A stretch of 64,000 bases of DNA, taken from contig NZ_KI632505.1 in assembly GCF_000504165.1 (NCBI RefSeq), positions 744,001 to 808,000 of the forward strand. The letters run 5' to 3'. Made by a program: the position numbers and the translations under genes. Origin of the DNA: Bacillus sp. FJAT-14578. Lineage in GTDB: Bacteria > Bacillota > Bacilli > Bacillales > Bacillaceae_H. The notes under the pieces were generated by a model. That model was not told the origin of the DNA, searched no databases, and worked only from the letters and a program-made list of their open reading frames with translations. Shown here one piece after another: positions 50,765 through 59,538 of the stretch. Numbering within the stretch: the first letter of the stretch is position 1; every line of letters begins with the position of its first letter.

Positions 50765-50835
50765 GCTAGTTCCTAGTGGCTAGTTATTAGTTATTAGTTA
50801 TTAGTTGCTAACGGCTAATAGCTAACCCCTAACAG
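50765..50835. repeat. Short AT-rich tandem repeat (TTATTAG/GCTAATAG)
   Basis: CTAGTTATTAGTTATTAGTTATTAG is followed by GCTAACGGCTAATAGCTAACCC. A 7-bp unit (GTTATTA) repeats about three times and then inverts in sense. It fills the gap between two operon genes. Confidence 0.55.
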
Positions 50836-50845
50836 CTATATAAAG

Positions 50846-51859
50846 TTATTGCGCTGCGCTATGGTAAATTTCATCAATGATTTGCGACACTTGCCATGCT
50901 TCTTGCGGCTTTACGACAAGCTCAGCTGTTCCAAGACACGCATCAACAAAGTTTTTTGCCTGCGGCAGGCCAGGATTGTCTTCACCCTGGATCCATCCTG
51001 CCTCACTGTTCAACAGCATACCGTTTTTTGTCGTATATAGTTCAAACGGGAAAACGCTGATTCCGCCTTCCGTACCGGAAATGCTGACATGTTCTTCGTC
51101 ATCCTTGATGTTCGCCGCCCATGATGTTTCAAGCAGCAAGGATGCCCCGTTTTCAAACTTGATATAGGCCGTTACATGGTCGTCTACATTAAATGTTTCA
51201 TGATTGAACGAGCCCCATTGGTTCACTTGATTCGGCATTTTGCTTAACGCATTATATGTACTTCCGCTCACTGATACGTGATTCGGATTGCCCATTAACC
51301 AAAGCGCCGTGTCAAGCAGGTGGCAGCCATAGTCAATCAAACTTCCGCCGCCTTGCAGTTCCTTGTTTGTAAATACACCCCAGCCAGGCACTTTACGGCG
51401 GCGCAGCGCCTTCACTCTCACAACAAGGGCTTCTCCCACTTCCGCCATCATGCTTTTCGCTGCCTGTACTTCCTTCATGAAACGATAATGATAGGCAATC
51501 GCGAGCACTTTATTTGCTTTTTGTGCAGCTTCAATCATCGCTTCACATTCTGCCGGAGATAAGGCCATCGGTTTTTCGCATAGAACGTGAACGCCCGCTT
51601 CCATTGCCGCAATCGTAATTTCGGCATGGAATTTATTTGGTGTGCAAATACAAACCGCATCCACTTCTGCAAACAAGTCTTGATAGTTCTCAAACACATG
51701 CGGAATATCGTATGTTTGAGCCGCCTCTTTAGCGCGTTCGGCGTTTACATCACTGACCGCCGTAATGGTACATGTATCCTTCAATTGTTGAAAAGCCGGG
51801 ATATGGCGGCCTGTTGCAATGCCGCCCACCCCGATAATGCCTAATCGAAGCTTACTCAT
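50846..51859 (-). CDS. Gfo/Idh/MocA-family oxidoreductase (1)
   Basis: A 337-aa NAD(P)-dependent sugar dehydrogenase. Rossmann motif GIIGVGGIATGRHIPAF is near the start; the conserved ALCEKPM-type motif appears as HVLCEKPMALSPAE, and DYGCHLLDTALWLMG holds the catalytic His region. ATG 51859 is chosen by GAGGTG spacing. It starts 13 bp after the next upstream gene. Together with its paralogue it may oxidise a sugar or glycoside, for example at C3, as ThuB-type enzymes do; this is inference. Confidence 0.9.
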   Translation of the reverse strand: MSKLRLGIIGVGGIATGRHIPAFQQLKDTCTITAVSDVNAERAKEAAQTYDIPHVFENYQDLFAEVDAVCICTPNKFHAEITIAAMEAGVHVLCEKPMALSPAECEAMIEAAQKANKVLAIAYHYRFMKEVQAAKSMMAEVGEALVVRVKALRRRKVPGWGVFTNKELQGGGSLIDYGCHLLDTALWLMGNPNHVSVSGSTYNALSKMPNQVNQWGSFNHETFNVDDHVTAYIKFENGASLLLETSWAANIKDDEEHVSISGTEGGISVFPFELYTTKNGMLLNSEAGWIQGEDNPGLPQAKNFVDACLGTAELVVKPQEAWQVSQIIDEIYHSAAQ

Positions 51860-51872
51860 GATGACACCTCTC

Positions 51873-52898
51873 TTACACTCGTGTAATTTGTTTTGTGTCG
51901 TTTGATTCAAGTGCCGCTAAAATGACATTTAATGATTTCATGCCTTCCTGTCCATTAATAAGAGGCTCTTTATCATTCAGCACGCAGTCAATGAATTGTT
52001 CCACCACATGAGAGTTTTTCTGGCCGCCCTCTTCATTTGACTGAATTTTGCCAAGTTCGTATTTGACCACTTCACCATTTGCATATTGGACAACCATTGA
52101 ATAGTTTGGATCATCTTCTAAACGAATAATCGCTTTTTCACCGTAAATGATCGTAGAATTGTCTTCGCCGCCTGTATAAGCCCAGCTCGCTGCAAGTGTT
52201 CCGATAATTCCGCTTTCCGTTTTCAATACACATACTGCATTGTCATCGACATCTCCGAAATCTTTCGCGCTTGTTTTCACAAACGCGCCCACTTCCACAA
52301 ATTCTTCCCCAAGAATATAGCGAAGAAGGTCCGTTTTATGGACACCCAAGTCACCCATTGCTCCGATGAACGCCTGCTCTTTTTTGAAGAACCAGCTTTC
52401 TTTTCCATCTACGCTCCAGCCTTCAGGTCCGCCATGGCCAAATGCCGTACGGAAGCTGTAGATTTTGCCGATTTTACCGCTTTCGATTAATTGTCGCGCT
52501 TTTTGGTGTGATTTAACAAAACGCTGGTTATGGGCGATCATTAATTTTTTGCCGCTCTTTTCGGCCGCTTCGATCATCGCCTCTGCCTCTTCTTTTGATG
52601 TCGCCATTGGTTTTTCACATAATACGTGAACGCCTGCATTTAGCGCCGCAATGGAAACTGGGGCATGCAAATAGTTTGGTGTACAAACGCTCACTGCATC
52701 GACTTCGCCGCTTTGCACTAACTCTTCATAGCTCGTATATGCTTTCACGCCGTATTTCTCCGCTACTTCTTTCGCACGTTCTTCATTAATATCGCAAACC
52801 GCAACAAGCTCCACGTTTTCATTCATGGCATGCTCCGGTAAATGACGGTGCTGAGCAATACTTCCGCATCCGATTACGCCTACTCTTACTTTTTTCAT
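51873..52898 (-). CDS. Gfo/Idh/MocA-family oxidoreductase (2)
   Basis: A 341-aa paralogue of the previous gene: RVGVIGCGSIAQHRHLPEH, VSVCTPNYLHAPVSIAALNAG, HVLCEKPMATSKEEAEAM and GDLGVHKTDLLRYILGE with the catalytic His. The EKP lysine is intact in both copies, so both should be active. GGGGGAAACCAGG precedes the ATG. A perfect hairpin (53046-53079) separates it from the ThuA-like gene. Confidence 0.92.
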   Translation of the reverse strand: MKKVRVGVIGCGSIAQHRHLPEHAMNENVELVAVCDINEERAKEVAEKYGVKAYTSYEELVQSGEVDAVSVCTPNYLHAPVSIAALNAGVHVLCEKPMATSKEEAEAMIEAAEKSGKKLMIAHNQRFVKSHQKARQLIESGKIGKIYSFRTAFGHGGPEGWSVDGKESWFFKKEQAFIGAMGDLGVHKTDLLRYILGEEFVEVGAFVKTSAKDFGDVDDNAVCVLKTESGIIGTLAASWAYTGGEDNSTIIYGEKAIIRLEDDPNYSMVVQYANGEVVKYELGKIQSNEEGGQKNSHVVEQFIDCVLNDKEPLINGQEGMKSLNVILAALESNDTKQITRV

Positions 52899-53045
52899 CC
52901 TGGTTTCCCCCTCGTTTTCGTTCGGTTTCGTTTATGTTATAGACCTTTTTCTTTCCTGATTGTTTCGCTTCTATTTACTCTGCCTCTCCACTATTTCCTG
53001 AATGGGCGAACAAAAATTTTCCTCGTTGCACGCTTATGCGCCATT

Positions 53046-53079
53046 CATTTGATAAGAGCATTTTTGCTCTTATCAAATG
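53046..53079. terminator. Perfect hairpin inside the sugar operon
   Basis: CATTTGATAAGAGCA pairs with TGCTCTTATCAAATG over a TTTT loop, just after the ThuA-like stop on the minus strand. It is not followed by a strong T-run, so may reduce rather than block read-through. Confidence 0.7.
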
Positions 53080-53093
53080 AAGTTATTGTTTAC

Positions 53094-53816
53094 TTATTTA
53101 GCTGAAATCGTTTCAAGCGGCTTTGCATTGCCGTATACCGGACGCTTGCGGTCAACCGGTTTTGCCCATTTTACGCTGTTGATAATAACGCGTTGAATTT
53201 CTTTATTATGATAAGTCGGGTATGTTTCATGGCCTGGTCTGAAGTAGAATACTTTTCCGTTGCCGCGTTGGTATGTGCAGCCGCTGCGGAACACTTCTCC
53301 GCCTTCAAACCAGCTTGTGAAAATAAGCTCGTCCGGTGCCGGGATGTCAAAGTGCTCGCCGTACATTTCTTCTTTTTCCAATTCGATGTATTCGCCGATT
53401 CCCTCTGCGATCGGATGGCTAGGCGATACAACCCAAAGACGCTCTCTATCATCTGCTTCACGCCATTTCAAATCGCAGCTTGTCCCCATCAATGTTTTGA
53501 AGATTTTAGAGAAATGGCCGGAGTGAAGAACGATCAGCCCCATGCCGTCAAGAACACGCTGCTGCACTTTTTGAACGATTTCATCTTTTACTTCTCCGTG
53601 AGCAAGATGTCCCCACCAAATTAATACATCTGTGCTGTTTAATACTTCGTCAGTTAAACCGTGTTCCGGCTCATCGAGTGTAGCTGTTCCGACTTCAAAT
53701 CCCTCTTCCTTTAAAAAAGCTGCGATGGCACCGTGAATGCCTTCAGGATAAATATCGCGTACAACCGGATTTTTTTGCTCGTGACGATTTTCATTCCATA
53801 CTGTTACTTTTAACAT
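53094..53816 (-). CDS. ThuA-like (trehalose utilisation) domain protein
   Basis: A 240-aa class I glutamine amidotransferase-like fold as in ThuA: VTVWNENRHEQKN, YPEGIHGAIAAFL, DVLIWWGHLAHGEV, LIVLHSGHFSKIF and FYFRPGHETYP. ThuA of Sinorhizobium works with the Gfo/Idh enzyme ThuB in trehalose use through a 3-keto intermediate. The neighbours here fit such a scheme, but no sugar transporter is in the operon. ATG 53816 is preferred over GTG 53825 because AGGTG falls at proper spacing. Two palindromic LacI-type boxes lie 58-113 bp upstream. Confidence 0.9.
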   Translation of the reverse strand: MLKVTVWNENRHEQKNPVVRDIYPEGIHGAIAAFLKEEGFEVGTATLDEPEHGLTDEVLNSTDVLIWWGHLAHGEVKDEIVQKVQQRVLDGMGLIVLHSGHFSKIFKTLMGTSCDLKWREADDRERLWVVSPSHPIAEGIGEYIELEKEEMYGEHFDIPAPDELIFTSWFEGGEVFRSGCTYQRGNGKVFYFRPGHETYPTYHNKEIQRVIINSVKWAKPVDRKRPVYGNAKPLETISAK

Positions 53817-53873
53817 GGTTAACACCTATCCTTTTTTTAATGTATGAGTATCAATACTAGTTATCTATTAAAA

Positions 53874-53887
53874 TTGAACCGGTTAAC
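53874..53887. promoter_or_regulatory. LacI-type operator O1 (thuA-like promoter, proximal)
   Basis: TTGAACCGGTTAAC is a near palindrome with CG centre, one mismatch from GTTAACCGGTTAAC. Confidence 0.65.
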
Positions 53888-53913
53888 CTTATAAAAAATA
53901 ATTTGAGTTTAAT

Positions 53914-53929
53914 AGTTAACCGGTTAACT
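53914..53929. promoter_or_regulatory. LacI-type operator O2 (thuA-like promoter, distal)
   Basis: AGTTAACCGGTTAACT is a perfect 16-bp palindrome, the best of three. Centres of O1 and O2 are 41 bp apart, close to four helical turns, which allows joint binding. Confidence 0.8.
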
Positions 53930-53976
53930 ACCGAAATAAAACACTGTCATCAGTAGGATGAACCAAAAGATATGGT

Positions 53977-55014
53977 TTATACCTTTTGATTCCTTTTTTT
54001 GGTCGAACCCCTTACGACTAATTCCACAGGAAGTGTAATCGTTTCAGCCGCTCGAACATTGCCCTCAATGGCGTCAATCAACGTCTGGGCTGCAATGACT
54101 CCTTTTTGGAATACATCTTGCCTGATCGTGGTTAAGCTTGGGGAAGCATACATACTAATGATCAAATCATCAAAGCCGACAACCGAGTAATCATCAGGTA
54201 CTTCCTTTTGGCATTCTTTCAACGCTTTAATCATTCCCAATGCCAGGATATCTGAACTGACAAACACGCCCGTCACTTCTTCATTTGAACGAGCCATTTG
54301 GAGCCCGATTTCATATCCCTTTTCAAAGGAGCTTTCTTTTGCTTCAATGATATGGTGTTCATTCAATGAAAGATTGGCTTCCCGCATCGCTCGCTTAAAT
54401 CCGCGAACCCGGTTGCCATCTATCGCTCCTCCGAGAACCGGGGCGACAAAACCTAATGAGCGGTGTCCCAGCTCAATCAAATGTTTGGCGGCCAAATACC
54501 CGCCTTGTTCATCGTCAATTCGAATATTATGATACAACCCCGCGTATTCTTCATACGTATCAATTAAAGCTAATGGGATAGACAACGCTTTCATTTCTTC
54601 AAATATGGTTTGAGGAAACGAGTTCAAAAAGATGAGACCATCTAGATTCCGCTTTGTAACCCAACCTTTGCAATCTTCGGGTTTCCCTATACCGGAAATG
54701 AGAAAATCATAGCCTCTCTTTCGCGATACATATTCAATCCCGCTAATCAATTCGCTGTAATAATGATTGCCTTTAAAAACAGGGGCAAGCGAATCATCGA
54801 CTAGAGGAATCATGACACCCAACATGTTTGATTTTTTCTTTGACAAGCTAATCGCCGTAAAATCGGGATGATAATTGAGCTCTTTAATCGCCTTCAGCAC
54901 TCGTTCCTTCGTTTCGCCGGACACTTTATTCACGCCATTGATGACATAAGAAACGGTAGCAGCTGATACTCCTGCATATTTGGCGACATCGCGTATTGTG
55001 ACTTTTTGCTTCAT
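53977..55014 (-). CDS. LacI-family transcriptional regulator
   Basis: A 345-aa repressor. The N-terminal HTH and hinge read VTIRDVAKYAGVSAATVSYVINGVNKVS and KAIKELNYHPD; the periplasmic-binding-like domain follows, with GFVAPVLGG, VTGVFVSSDILALGMIKAL and VVGFDDLIISMYASPSLTTIRQD. AGGGGACATG-type context precedes the ATG. It is divergent in function only: it lies upstream of the sugar operon on the same strand, and its own promoter has the third operator (55024-55039), so it probably represses itself and the thuA-like operon. Confidence 0.93.
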   Translation of the reverse strand: MKQKVTIRDVAKYAGVSAATVSYVINGVNKVSGETKERVLKAIKELNYHPDFTAISLSKKKSNMLGVMIPLVDDSLAPVFKGNHYYSELISGIEYVSRKRGYDFLISGIGKPEDCKGWVTKRNLDGLIFLNSFPQTIFEEMKALSIPLALIDTYEEYAGLYHNIRIDDEQGGYLAAKHLIELGHRSLGFVAPVLGGAIDGNRVRGFKRAMREANLSLNEHHIIEAKESSFEKGYEIGLQMARSNEEVTGVFVSSDILALGMIKALKECQKEVPDDYSVVGFDDLIISMYASPSLTTIRQDVFQKGVIAAQTLIDAIEGNVRAAETITLPVELVVRGSTKKRNQKV

Positions 55015-55023
55015 GTCCCCTCC

Positions 55024-55039
55024 AGTTAAACGGTTAACT
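55024..55039. promoter_or_regulatory. LacI-type operator O3 (lacI promoter)
   Basis: AGTTAAACGGTTAACT matches O2 at 15 of 16 positions and lies 10 bp upstream of the regulator start. Confidence 0.72.
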
Positions 55040-55162
55040 TGATTTGAGTTCAGTATATATGAAAGCGGTTAATCGGTCAATTCATTTTTTCAAATTTTTT
55101 AGAAAGGCTCTTCTCTAAAAGATTGTTGTTTTTAGATAGGTTTCTTGAAAGATAAGCGTTTA

Positions 55163-55294
55163 AGGTTGGTTGGAGCGGAAGGTGCGAGACTCCTGCGGGA
55201 GCAGCGGGACAGGTGAGACCCCACAGGCTGTAAGCCGAGGAGGCTCACCGCACGCCCCGCGGAAAGCGAGCAACCTGGAGCGGAAATCAACCAC
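55163..55294. repeat. Bacillaceae extragenic repeat (GAGACTCCTGCGGGAGCAGC type)
   Basis: Contains TGGAGCGGAAGGTGCGAGAC, TCCTGCGGGAGCAGCGGGAC, GAGGAGGCTCACCGCACGCC and GGAGCGGAAATCAACC. I recall this block as an abundant noncoding repeat in Bacillus genomes. Ends form an imperfect inverted repeat. The rest of 55040-55413 holds only a hairpin at 55349-55393. Confidence 0.8.
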
Positions 55295-55348
55295 TCTCCA
55301 CTACTTGTTAAATAGCAACAAAGTTTGCGAAAACAGCCTTTAGAAAAG

Positions 55349-55393
55349 AAACTTCCCTCAACGAAGGAACCTTATCTTCGCTGCTGGAAGTTT
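55349..55393 (-). terminator. Hairpin after the germination receptor operon
   Basis: AAACTTCC pairs with GGAAGTTT, with a smaller CGAAG/CTTCG stem in the loop. On the minus strand a CTTTTCT run follows. Confidence 0.55.
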
Positions 55394-55413
55394 GCTTTTT
55401 ATAAGCCTAGCTT

Positions 55414-56499
55414 TTAGGCAAGCTTGTCCTTCTTTTTCATTTGAATCCTTCTTATGACGATATAACCCGCAATAATGAGCAGCTCTAATAGTAACCCCAG
55501 CGATGCCCATGTATAAAAGGCAAACTGCTGATGTGTAATATTATCTTCAAACAGCAAAATCGATAATATCCCCAGCAAAAGATAAACAGGTATCATGGTC
55601 ACTTTTCCGCTTTTTTTCATCAAAAGGCCTGCCGTACAATTCACCCCATAAAGGATGAGAGCGAGTTTACAAAGAAGTGTCGGTACCCAAGTCGATAAAA
55701 TCGCTAAATCTAACCGGTCTAGAAAATCGGTAATATTGATTTCTTGAATCAGCGTATAGTTCGGATACGATGAATATTTCACGATGTCCGCCCCTAGGAC
55801 CGCAATGTCTAATAAGATTAATGTGAATATGAGGAACAAACCGATGAACAATCCCCAGCTCGCCGCTTTTTTTGCTTTAGCAACAGGATGGACGAATCCG
55901 GCAAACAGCAGCAATATAGCAATTTCGCCAACCCATGATAAAAGAAAAAAGGTTCCCTGGAATAAATTCGGGATTTTATCCATCCTTAGTACGGGCTGGA
56001 AATTCGCAACGTTGATCTCATTCACGAGCATAAGCGGCAAAGAAAGAATGACAACAGCGAGCACTAGAAAATGAAGGCTGCTTACCCTCGCAATGACCTC
56101 TAATCCTGACCATGCAATATAGCATAAGGTTAGAACGGAGAAAATCGTCACGACGGGAATGGGGGTTGTCGGCAGCAGGACGGAACCAATGAAGTTCGAT
56201 AAAGCTCTCAAGTCTCTAATGAACAAAAACACGAGAAAAACGAGAAAAACGAGTGCCCACCCTTTTTTTAGGCTGCTTCCTTTCCCCTCCTCTGAATATA
56301 ACTGGCTCCATATCCAATCCCTTTTGCCTAACCCTATCCAGATGACAGCAAGGCCAAAAGGAACCGCGATTATAGGGAGAGCCCATGCATTTTGTCCGCT
56401 TATACTTATAAGAATCTGCGGCAGACTGAGCAAGATTCCACTTAAAATGATATTGGCAATCAATAAGGTGTACTGGATGGGTGAAATTTGAGGCTTCAT
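55414..56499 (-). CDS. Spore germination receptor B subunit (GerAB/GerKB-like permease)
   Basis: A 361-aa polytopic APC-superfamily protein in the spore inner membrane that binds the germinant. ISPIQYTLLIANIILSGILLSLP at the start, PTTPIPVVTIFSVLTLCYIAWSGLEVIARV, and YPNYTLIQEINITDFLDRLDLAI match GerB-type permeases. It overlaps the small D-type gene by four bases. Together with A, C and D it forms one receptor. The germinant is not predictable. Confidence 0.9.
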   Translation of the reverse strand: MKPQISPIQYTLLIANIILSGILLSLPQILISISGQNAWALPIIAVPFGLAVIWIGLGKRDWIWSQLYSEEGKGSSLKKGWALVFLVFLVFLFIRDLRALSNFIGSVLLPTTPIPVVTIFSVLTLCYIAWSGLEVIARVSSLHFLVLAVVILSLPLMLVNEINVANFQPVLRMDKIPNLFQGTFFLLSWVGEIAILLLFAGFVHPVAKAKKAASWGLFIGLFLIFTLILLDIAVLGADIVKYSSYPNYTLIQEINITDFLDRLDLAILSTWVPTLLCKLALILYGVNCTAGLLMKKSGKVTMIPVYLLLGILSILLFEDNITHQQFAFYTWASLGLLLELLIIAGYIVIRRIQMKKKDKLA

Positions 56500-56717
56500 A
56501 GACGCACCACCATTTTTGTTAGAGTACCAAAAAACTGATTCATCACTTGCATAAATCCCCCTAAACTTATGTCCACAACGAGAGGAAGGGAAAAAAGAAG
56601 GACAATAAAAGACAATACCAAAAGGATCTTATCCTCAAAAATAGACTGTTCCTGCGCACGGCCATTCATGATGATAACGATGGCTAACACGATGATAATT
56701 AAAACGATTCCTGTCAT
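56496..56717 (-). CDS. Small two-helix germination receptor D-type subunit
   Basis: A 73-aa protein with two membrane helices (IVLIIIVLAIVIIMNG and LLVLSFIVLLFSLPLVVDI). It lies between the C and B genes, 4 bp after C and overlapping B. Some B. megaterium and B. subtilis receptor operons carry such D genes, which modulate germinant response. Sequence similarity in this short class is low, so the call is mostly by place, size and topology. Confidence 0.68.
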   Translation of the reverse strand: MTGIVLIIIVLAIVIIMNGRAQEQSIFEDKILLVLSFIVLLFSLPLVVDISLGGFMQVMNQFFGTLTKMVVRL

Positions 56718-56721
56718 AGAT

Positions 56722-57897
56722 TCAGTCCTCTAAGTCCAATCCTGTATTTGATGAGCGTTGAATGTTTGCTTCAATTCGAATATTCACTTTCACATCCGGA
56801 AGCATTTCCCTCCACCTTTCTTTCCACTCCTCGTTCCATAAGCGATTTTCATTTCGATATAAATACCACCCCAAACCAAATGGATCAATTTCTTCCGATT
56901 TCGCATGTTCTATGATGGACGCGATTTGTGTTTGAATGGCCTTTTCCATCTTTCCTTTGACCATTTCATACGTTTTTTCGTCTGCCATAATAAGATTCGG
57001 TTCGTTCTCCTCCAGTATTCCTTTCGCTTTTACATGGATGGTCAATGTTGGATCATTTCCCGTTACTTTATGCGAGAAACGCAAATTTTCCTCGATAATT
57101 CGAACATTTAACTCCTCATTCTTTCGAATAGGAAAGGTAATAGCTTTATTTACCATTTCGTTAAGAAGCCATATGGTTCCGGCTGTTTCCTGTTCGTTCG
57201 TCATAAAAGCAAGCTTATCATCTTTGAAGATGCCTACCTTTCGTATAGCCAGTTCGTCCTTGTTTTCCTTTTCCTTACCCGTCTTTGTTTTTTCAATTTC
57301 AACAACGGGAAATAAAGGATCGACTCCTTCCCTTTTTAAATCCATAATCGTCTCTTTCACGGTAATGCCAAGTCCTGCTTTGTCCATCTCCCGTATGGCC
57401 TCAGTCGGAATTTTTTCTAAATGAGTTTGTGTATTTAAAACCTTGGCCGCATTTCCTTCAGCAACTAATATATAAGCTGATAAACGGGACTGCGGCTGAA
57501 GGGCGACCACATCCAAGACACTGTGAAACCCTTGCTTGGCCAAATCATCTCCAATAATCAATACCCTTCGGTGGGCAAAATACAGCGTTCTGGACATTCG
57601 TTTTTGCAGCCTATCGTTCCCTTCACGAATATTGCGGCCTGTTTCAGAATCGACGTAAAAGGATTTATTTCCCCCGGTTCCGCCGCCGCCCCCGCTTGAG
57701 CCTGCACCGCCCATTCCTCCCGGCAGAGGTACCTGCACACTTATTTGATACTGATTGTCTTCCTTTTTATCAAATCCCGTCGCGGTAACGAAAGCAATAT
57801 CATTTATTTCTTTTCGATCCCAGCAGCCTGCAAGAAAGATGATGCAGATAACGACAGTGATAGAAAGTTGAATTTTCGTTTTCTTCTCCTTACTCAA
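56722..57897 (-). CDS. Spore germination receptor C subunit (GerAC-like lipoprotein)
   Basis: A 391-aa lipoprotein with lipobox IIFLAGCWDRKEINDIAFV, the usual GerC start, and three domain blocks, ending in FGLGWYLYRNENRLWNEEW. A glycine-rich insert (GGMGGAGSSGGGGGTGG, about residues 60-77) lies just after the first strand and is longer than I recall for family members. Start is TTG with GGAGG 8 nt upstream, overlapping the end of the A gene by 8 bases. Diacylation by GerF-like Lgt is expected. Confidence 0.92.
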   Translation of the reverse strand: MSKEKKTKIQLSITVVICIIFLAGCWDRKEINDIAFVTATGFDKKEDNQYQISVQVPLPGGMGGAGSSGGGGGTGGNKSFYVDSETGRNIREGNDRLQKRMSRTLYFAHRRVLIIGDDLAKQGFHSVLDVVALQPQSRLSAYILVAEGNAAKVLNTQTHLEKIPTEAIREMDKAGLGITVKETIMDLKREGVDPLFPVVEIEKTKTGKEKENKDELAIRKVGIFKDDKLAFMTNEQETAGTIWLLNEMVNKAITFPIRKNEELNVRIIEENLRFSHKVTGNDPTLTIHVKAKGILEENEPNLIMADEKTYEMVKGKMEKAIQTQIASIIEHAKSEEIDPFGLGWYLYRNENRLWNEEWKERWREMLPDVKVNIRIEANIQRSSNTGLDLED

Positions 57898-59473
57898 CAG
57901 AATCTCCTCCCCTCTTTGGAGATGGCATTAAGTTGGAAGGTTGTCTTCTTATGTTTCCTGTCACGAGCTCATTCGGACGCTTTTCCATCGCCCACCACGG
58001 AGCTCGAATGAAAATATCTTTAAGCTCCTTCGCTTTAATAGGACTAACAGGTGACAAATACGGCACTCCGAACGAACGGAGCTTGCATAAATGAGTAAGA
58101 AGAATTAATAAACCTAATACGATACCAAAGGCCCCCAGTACCGCCGCTAATATCATAAAGGGAAATCGCAACAATCGGACTGTGATGCTCATATTGAACC
58201 TTGGGATTGTAAAAGAGGCGATCCCTGTAACCGATACGATAATAACAATCGGTGCAGACACAATGCCGGCTTCAACGGCAGCCTGCCCAATCACCAATGC
58301 TCCGAGAATACTAACCGCCTGTCCAACAATTTTTGGCAGCCGTATACCGGCCTCTCTTAACGCTTCAAAAGAGATTTCCATAATCATGGCTTCGACGAAT
58401 ACCGGAAAAGGGATGGCTTCCCTGCTGGCCGCGATGCTGAACAGCAAGCTCGTCGGGATCATTTCCTGGTGGTACGTAGAGACGGCAATGTAAAATGCCG
58501 GCAGCAGTAACGCAATGAAAATAAAAGCGATCCTTAACAGTCTAAGAAAGACGGCAATGTGGAAGCGGTGGTAATAATCCTCCGTTGCCTGCATAAACTG
58601 CCAGAAGGTAACCGGCATAATGAGACAGAACGGGGTTCCATTGACCATGACGGCTACTCTGCCTTCCAGTAAATTCCCGGCAACCGTATCCGGCCTCTCC
58701 GTATTTTGAATCTGAGGAAAAACGCTCCAGGGACTATCCTCTATCAGCTCCTCCAAATATCCGCTCTCAAGTACTCCGTCAATCTCGATTCGCTCGATTC
58801 TATTTAAAACTTCCTCTACCAGCTCTTTCTTTGCCAGCCCTTCCATGTACAACACCGCTATGCTTGTTTGTGTTTCAGTCCCGACTTCTTTTGACACAAT
58901 CTTAAGCCGAGTGGAGCGGATTTTTTGGCGTACCAATGCCGTATTGACCCCGATATTTTCGGTGAACCCTTCCCTTGGTCCGCGGATGGCCGTTTCTGTT
59001 TCCGGTTCAGAGACGGCCCGTCTTATCCCTCCCTTTGCATCAAAAATAAGGGCCTTTTCGATTTTATCGACTATTAGAGCCGTACTTCCGCTCAATACTT
59101 GTTTGATTAAATCATCCATTGTCTCCGTTTCCATCACCCGGTTGACGGTAACAATCTCTTCTTTCAATGTTTCCACTGTTACTTTGTCGTTTTTCCATTC
59201 GGATAATAATTGGTGGATGGCATGGAGCTGAATGCTATTCGCATCAATAAGTCCGTCGATAAACACGATTAATGCTTTATGTCCGTCGATTGTCAAAGGC
59301 CTCAATACTACATCAGAACAATTCGAGAATTTCTCTTTTAGTTCACAAAGATTATCTTCCAGATCAAGATACAACCTCTGAGAGTTCTTGGTTTTTTCTT
59401 TCTTTTCCGGAAGTTTCTTTTGCTTTGGGAACTCTTTATTTTCAAGCAGTTTTTTTATTTTCAACCTTCTCAT
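57890..59473 (-). CDS. Spore germination receptor A subunit (GerAA-like)
   Basis: A 527-aa protein of the GerA/SpoVAF family. A charged lysine-rich N-terminus (KKLLENKEFPKQKKLPEKKE) precedes cytoplasmic domains, then five or so helices: AVFLRLLRIAFIFIALLLPAFYIAV, REAIPFPVFVEAMIMEISFEALREAGIRLP and AILGAFGIVLGLLILL. It builds the ion channel of the receptor. Motif LLEGRVAVMVNGTPFCLIMP is typical. AAGGGGCG precedes the ATG. Upstream is a possible SigG promoter (59539-59567). Confidence 0.93.
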   Translation of the reverse strand: MRRLKIKKLLENKEFPKQKKLPEKKEKTKNSQRLYLDLEDNLCELKEKFSNCSDVVLRPLTIDGHKALIVFIDGLIDANSIQLHAIHQLLSEWKNDKVTVETLKEEIVTVNRVMETETMDDLIKQVLSGSTALIVDKIEKALIFDAKGGIRRAVSEPETETAIRGPREGFTENIGVNTALVRQKIRSTRLKIVSKEVGTETQTSIAVLYMEGLAKKELVEEVLNRIERIEIDGVLESGYLEELIEDSPWSVFPQIQNTERPDTVAGNLLEGRVAVMVNGTPFCLIMPVTFWQFMQATEDYYHRFHIAVFLRLLRIAFIFIALLLPAFYIAVSTYHQEMIPTSLLFSIAASREAIPFPVFVEAMIMEISFEALREAGIRLPKIVGQAVSILGALVIGQAAVEAGIVSAPIVIIVSVTGIASFTIPRFNMSITVRLLRFPFMILAAVLGAFGIVLGLLILLTHLCKLRSFGVPYLSPVSPIKAKELKDIFIRAPWWAMEKRPNELVTGNIRRQPSNLMPSPKRGGDSVE

Positions 59474-59538
59474 CCCGACGCCCCTTCCACCTTCTTTTTC
59501 ATGCTCTCGTCATGTATTCTCTTCACCCATTATTTTCT

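Noticed and set aside
50765..50835. CRISPR-like repeats
   Set aside because: Units are 7 bp without spacers, and no cas gene is present anywhere in the window.
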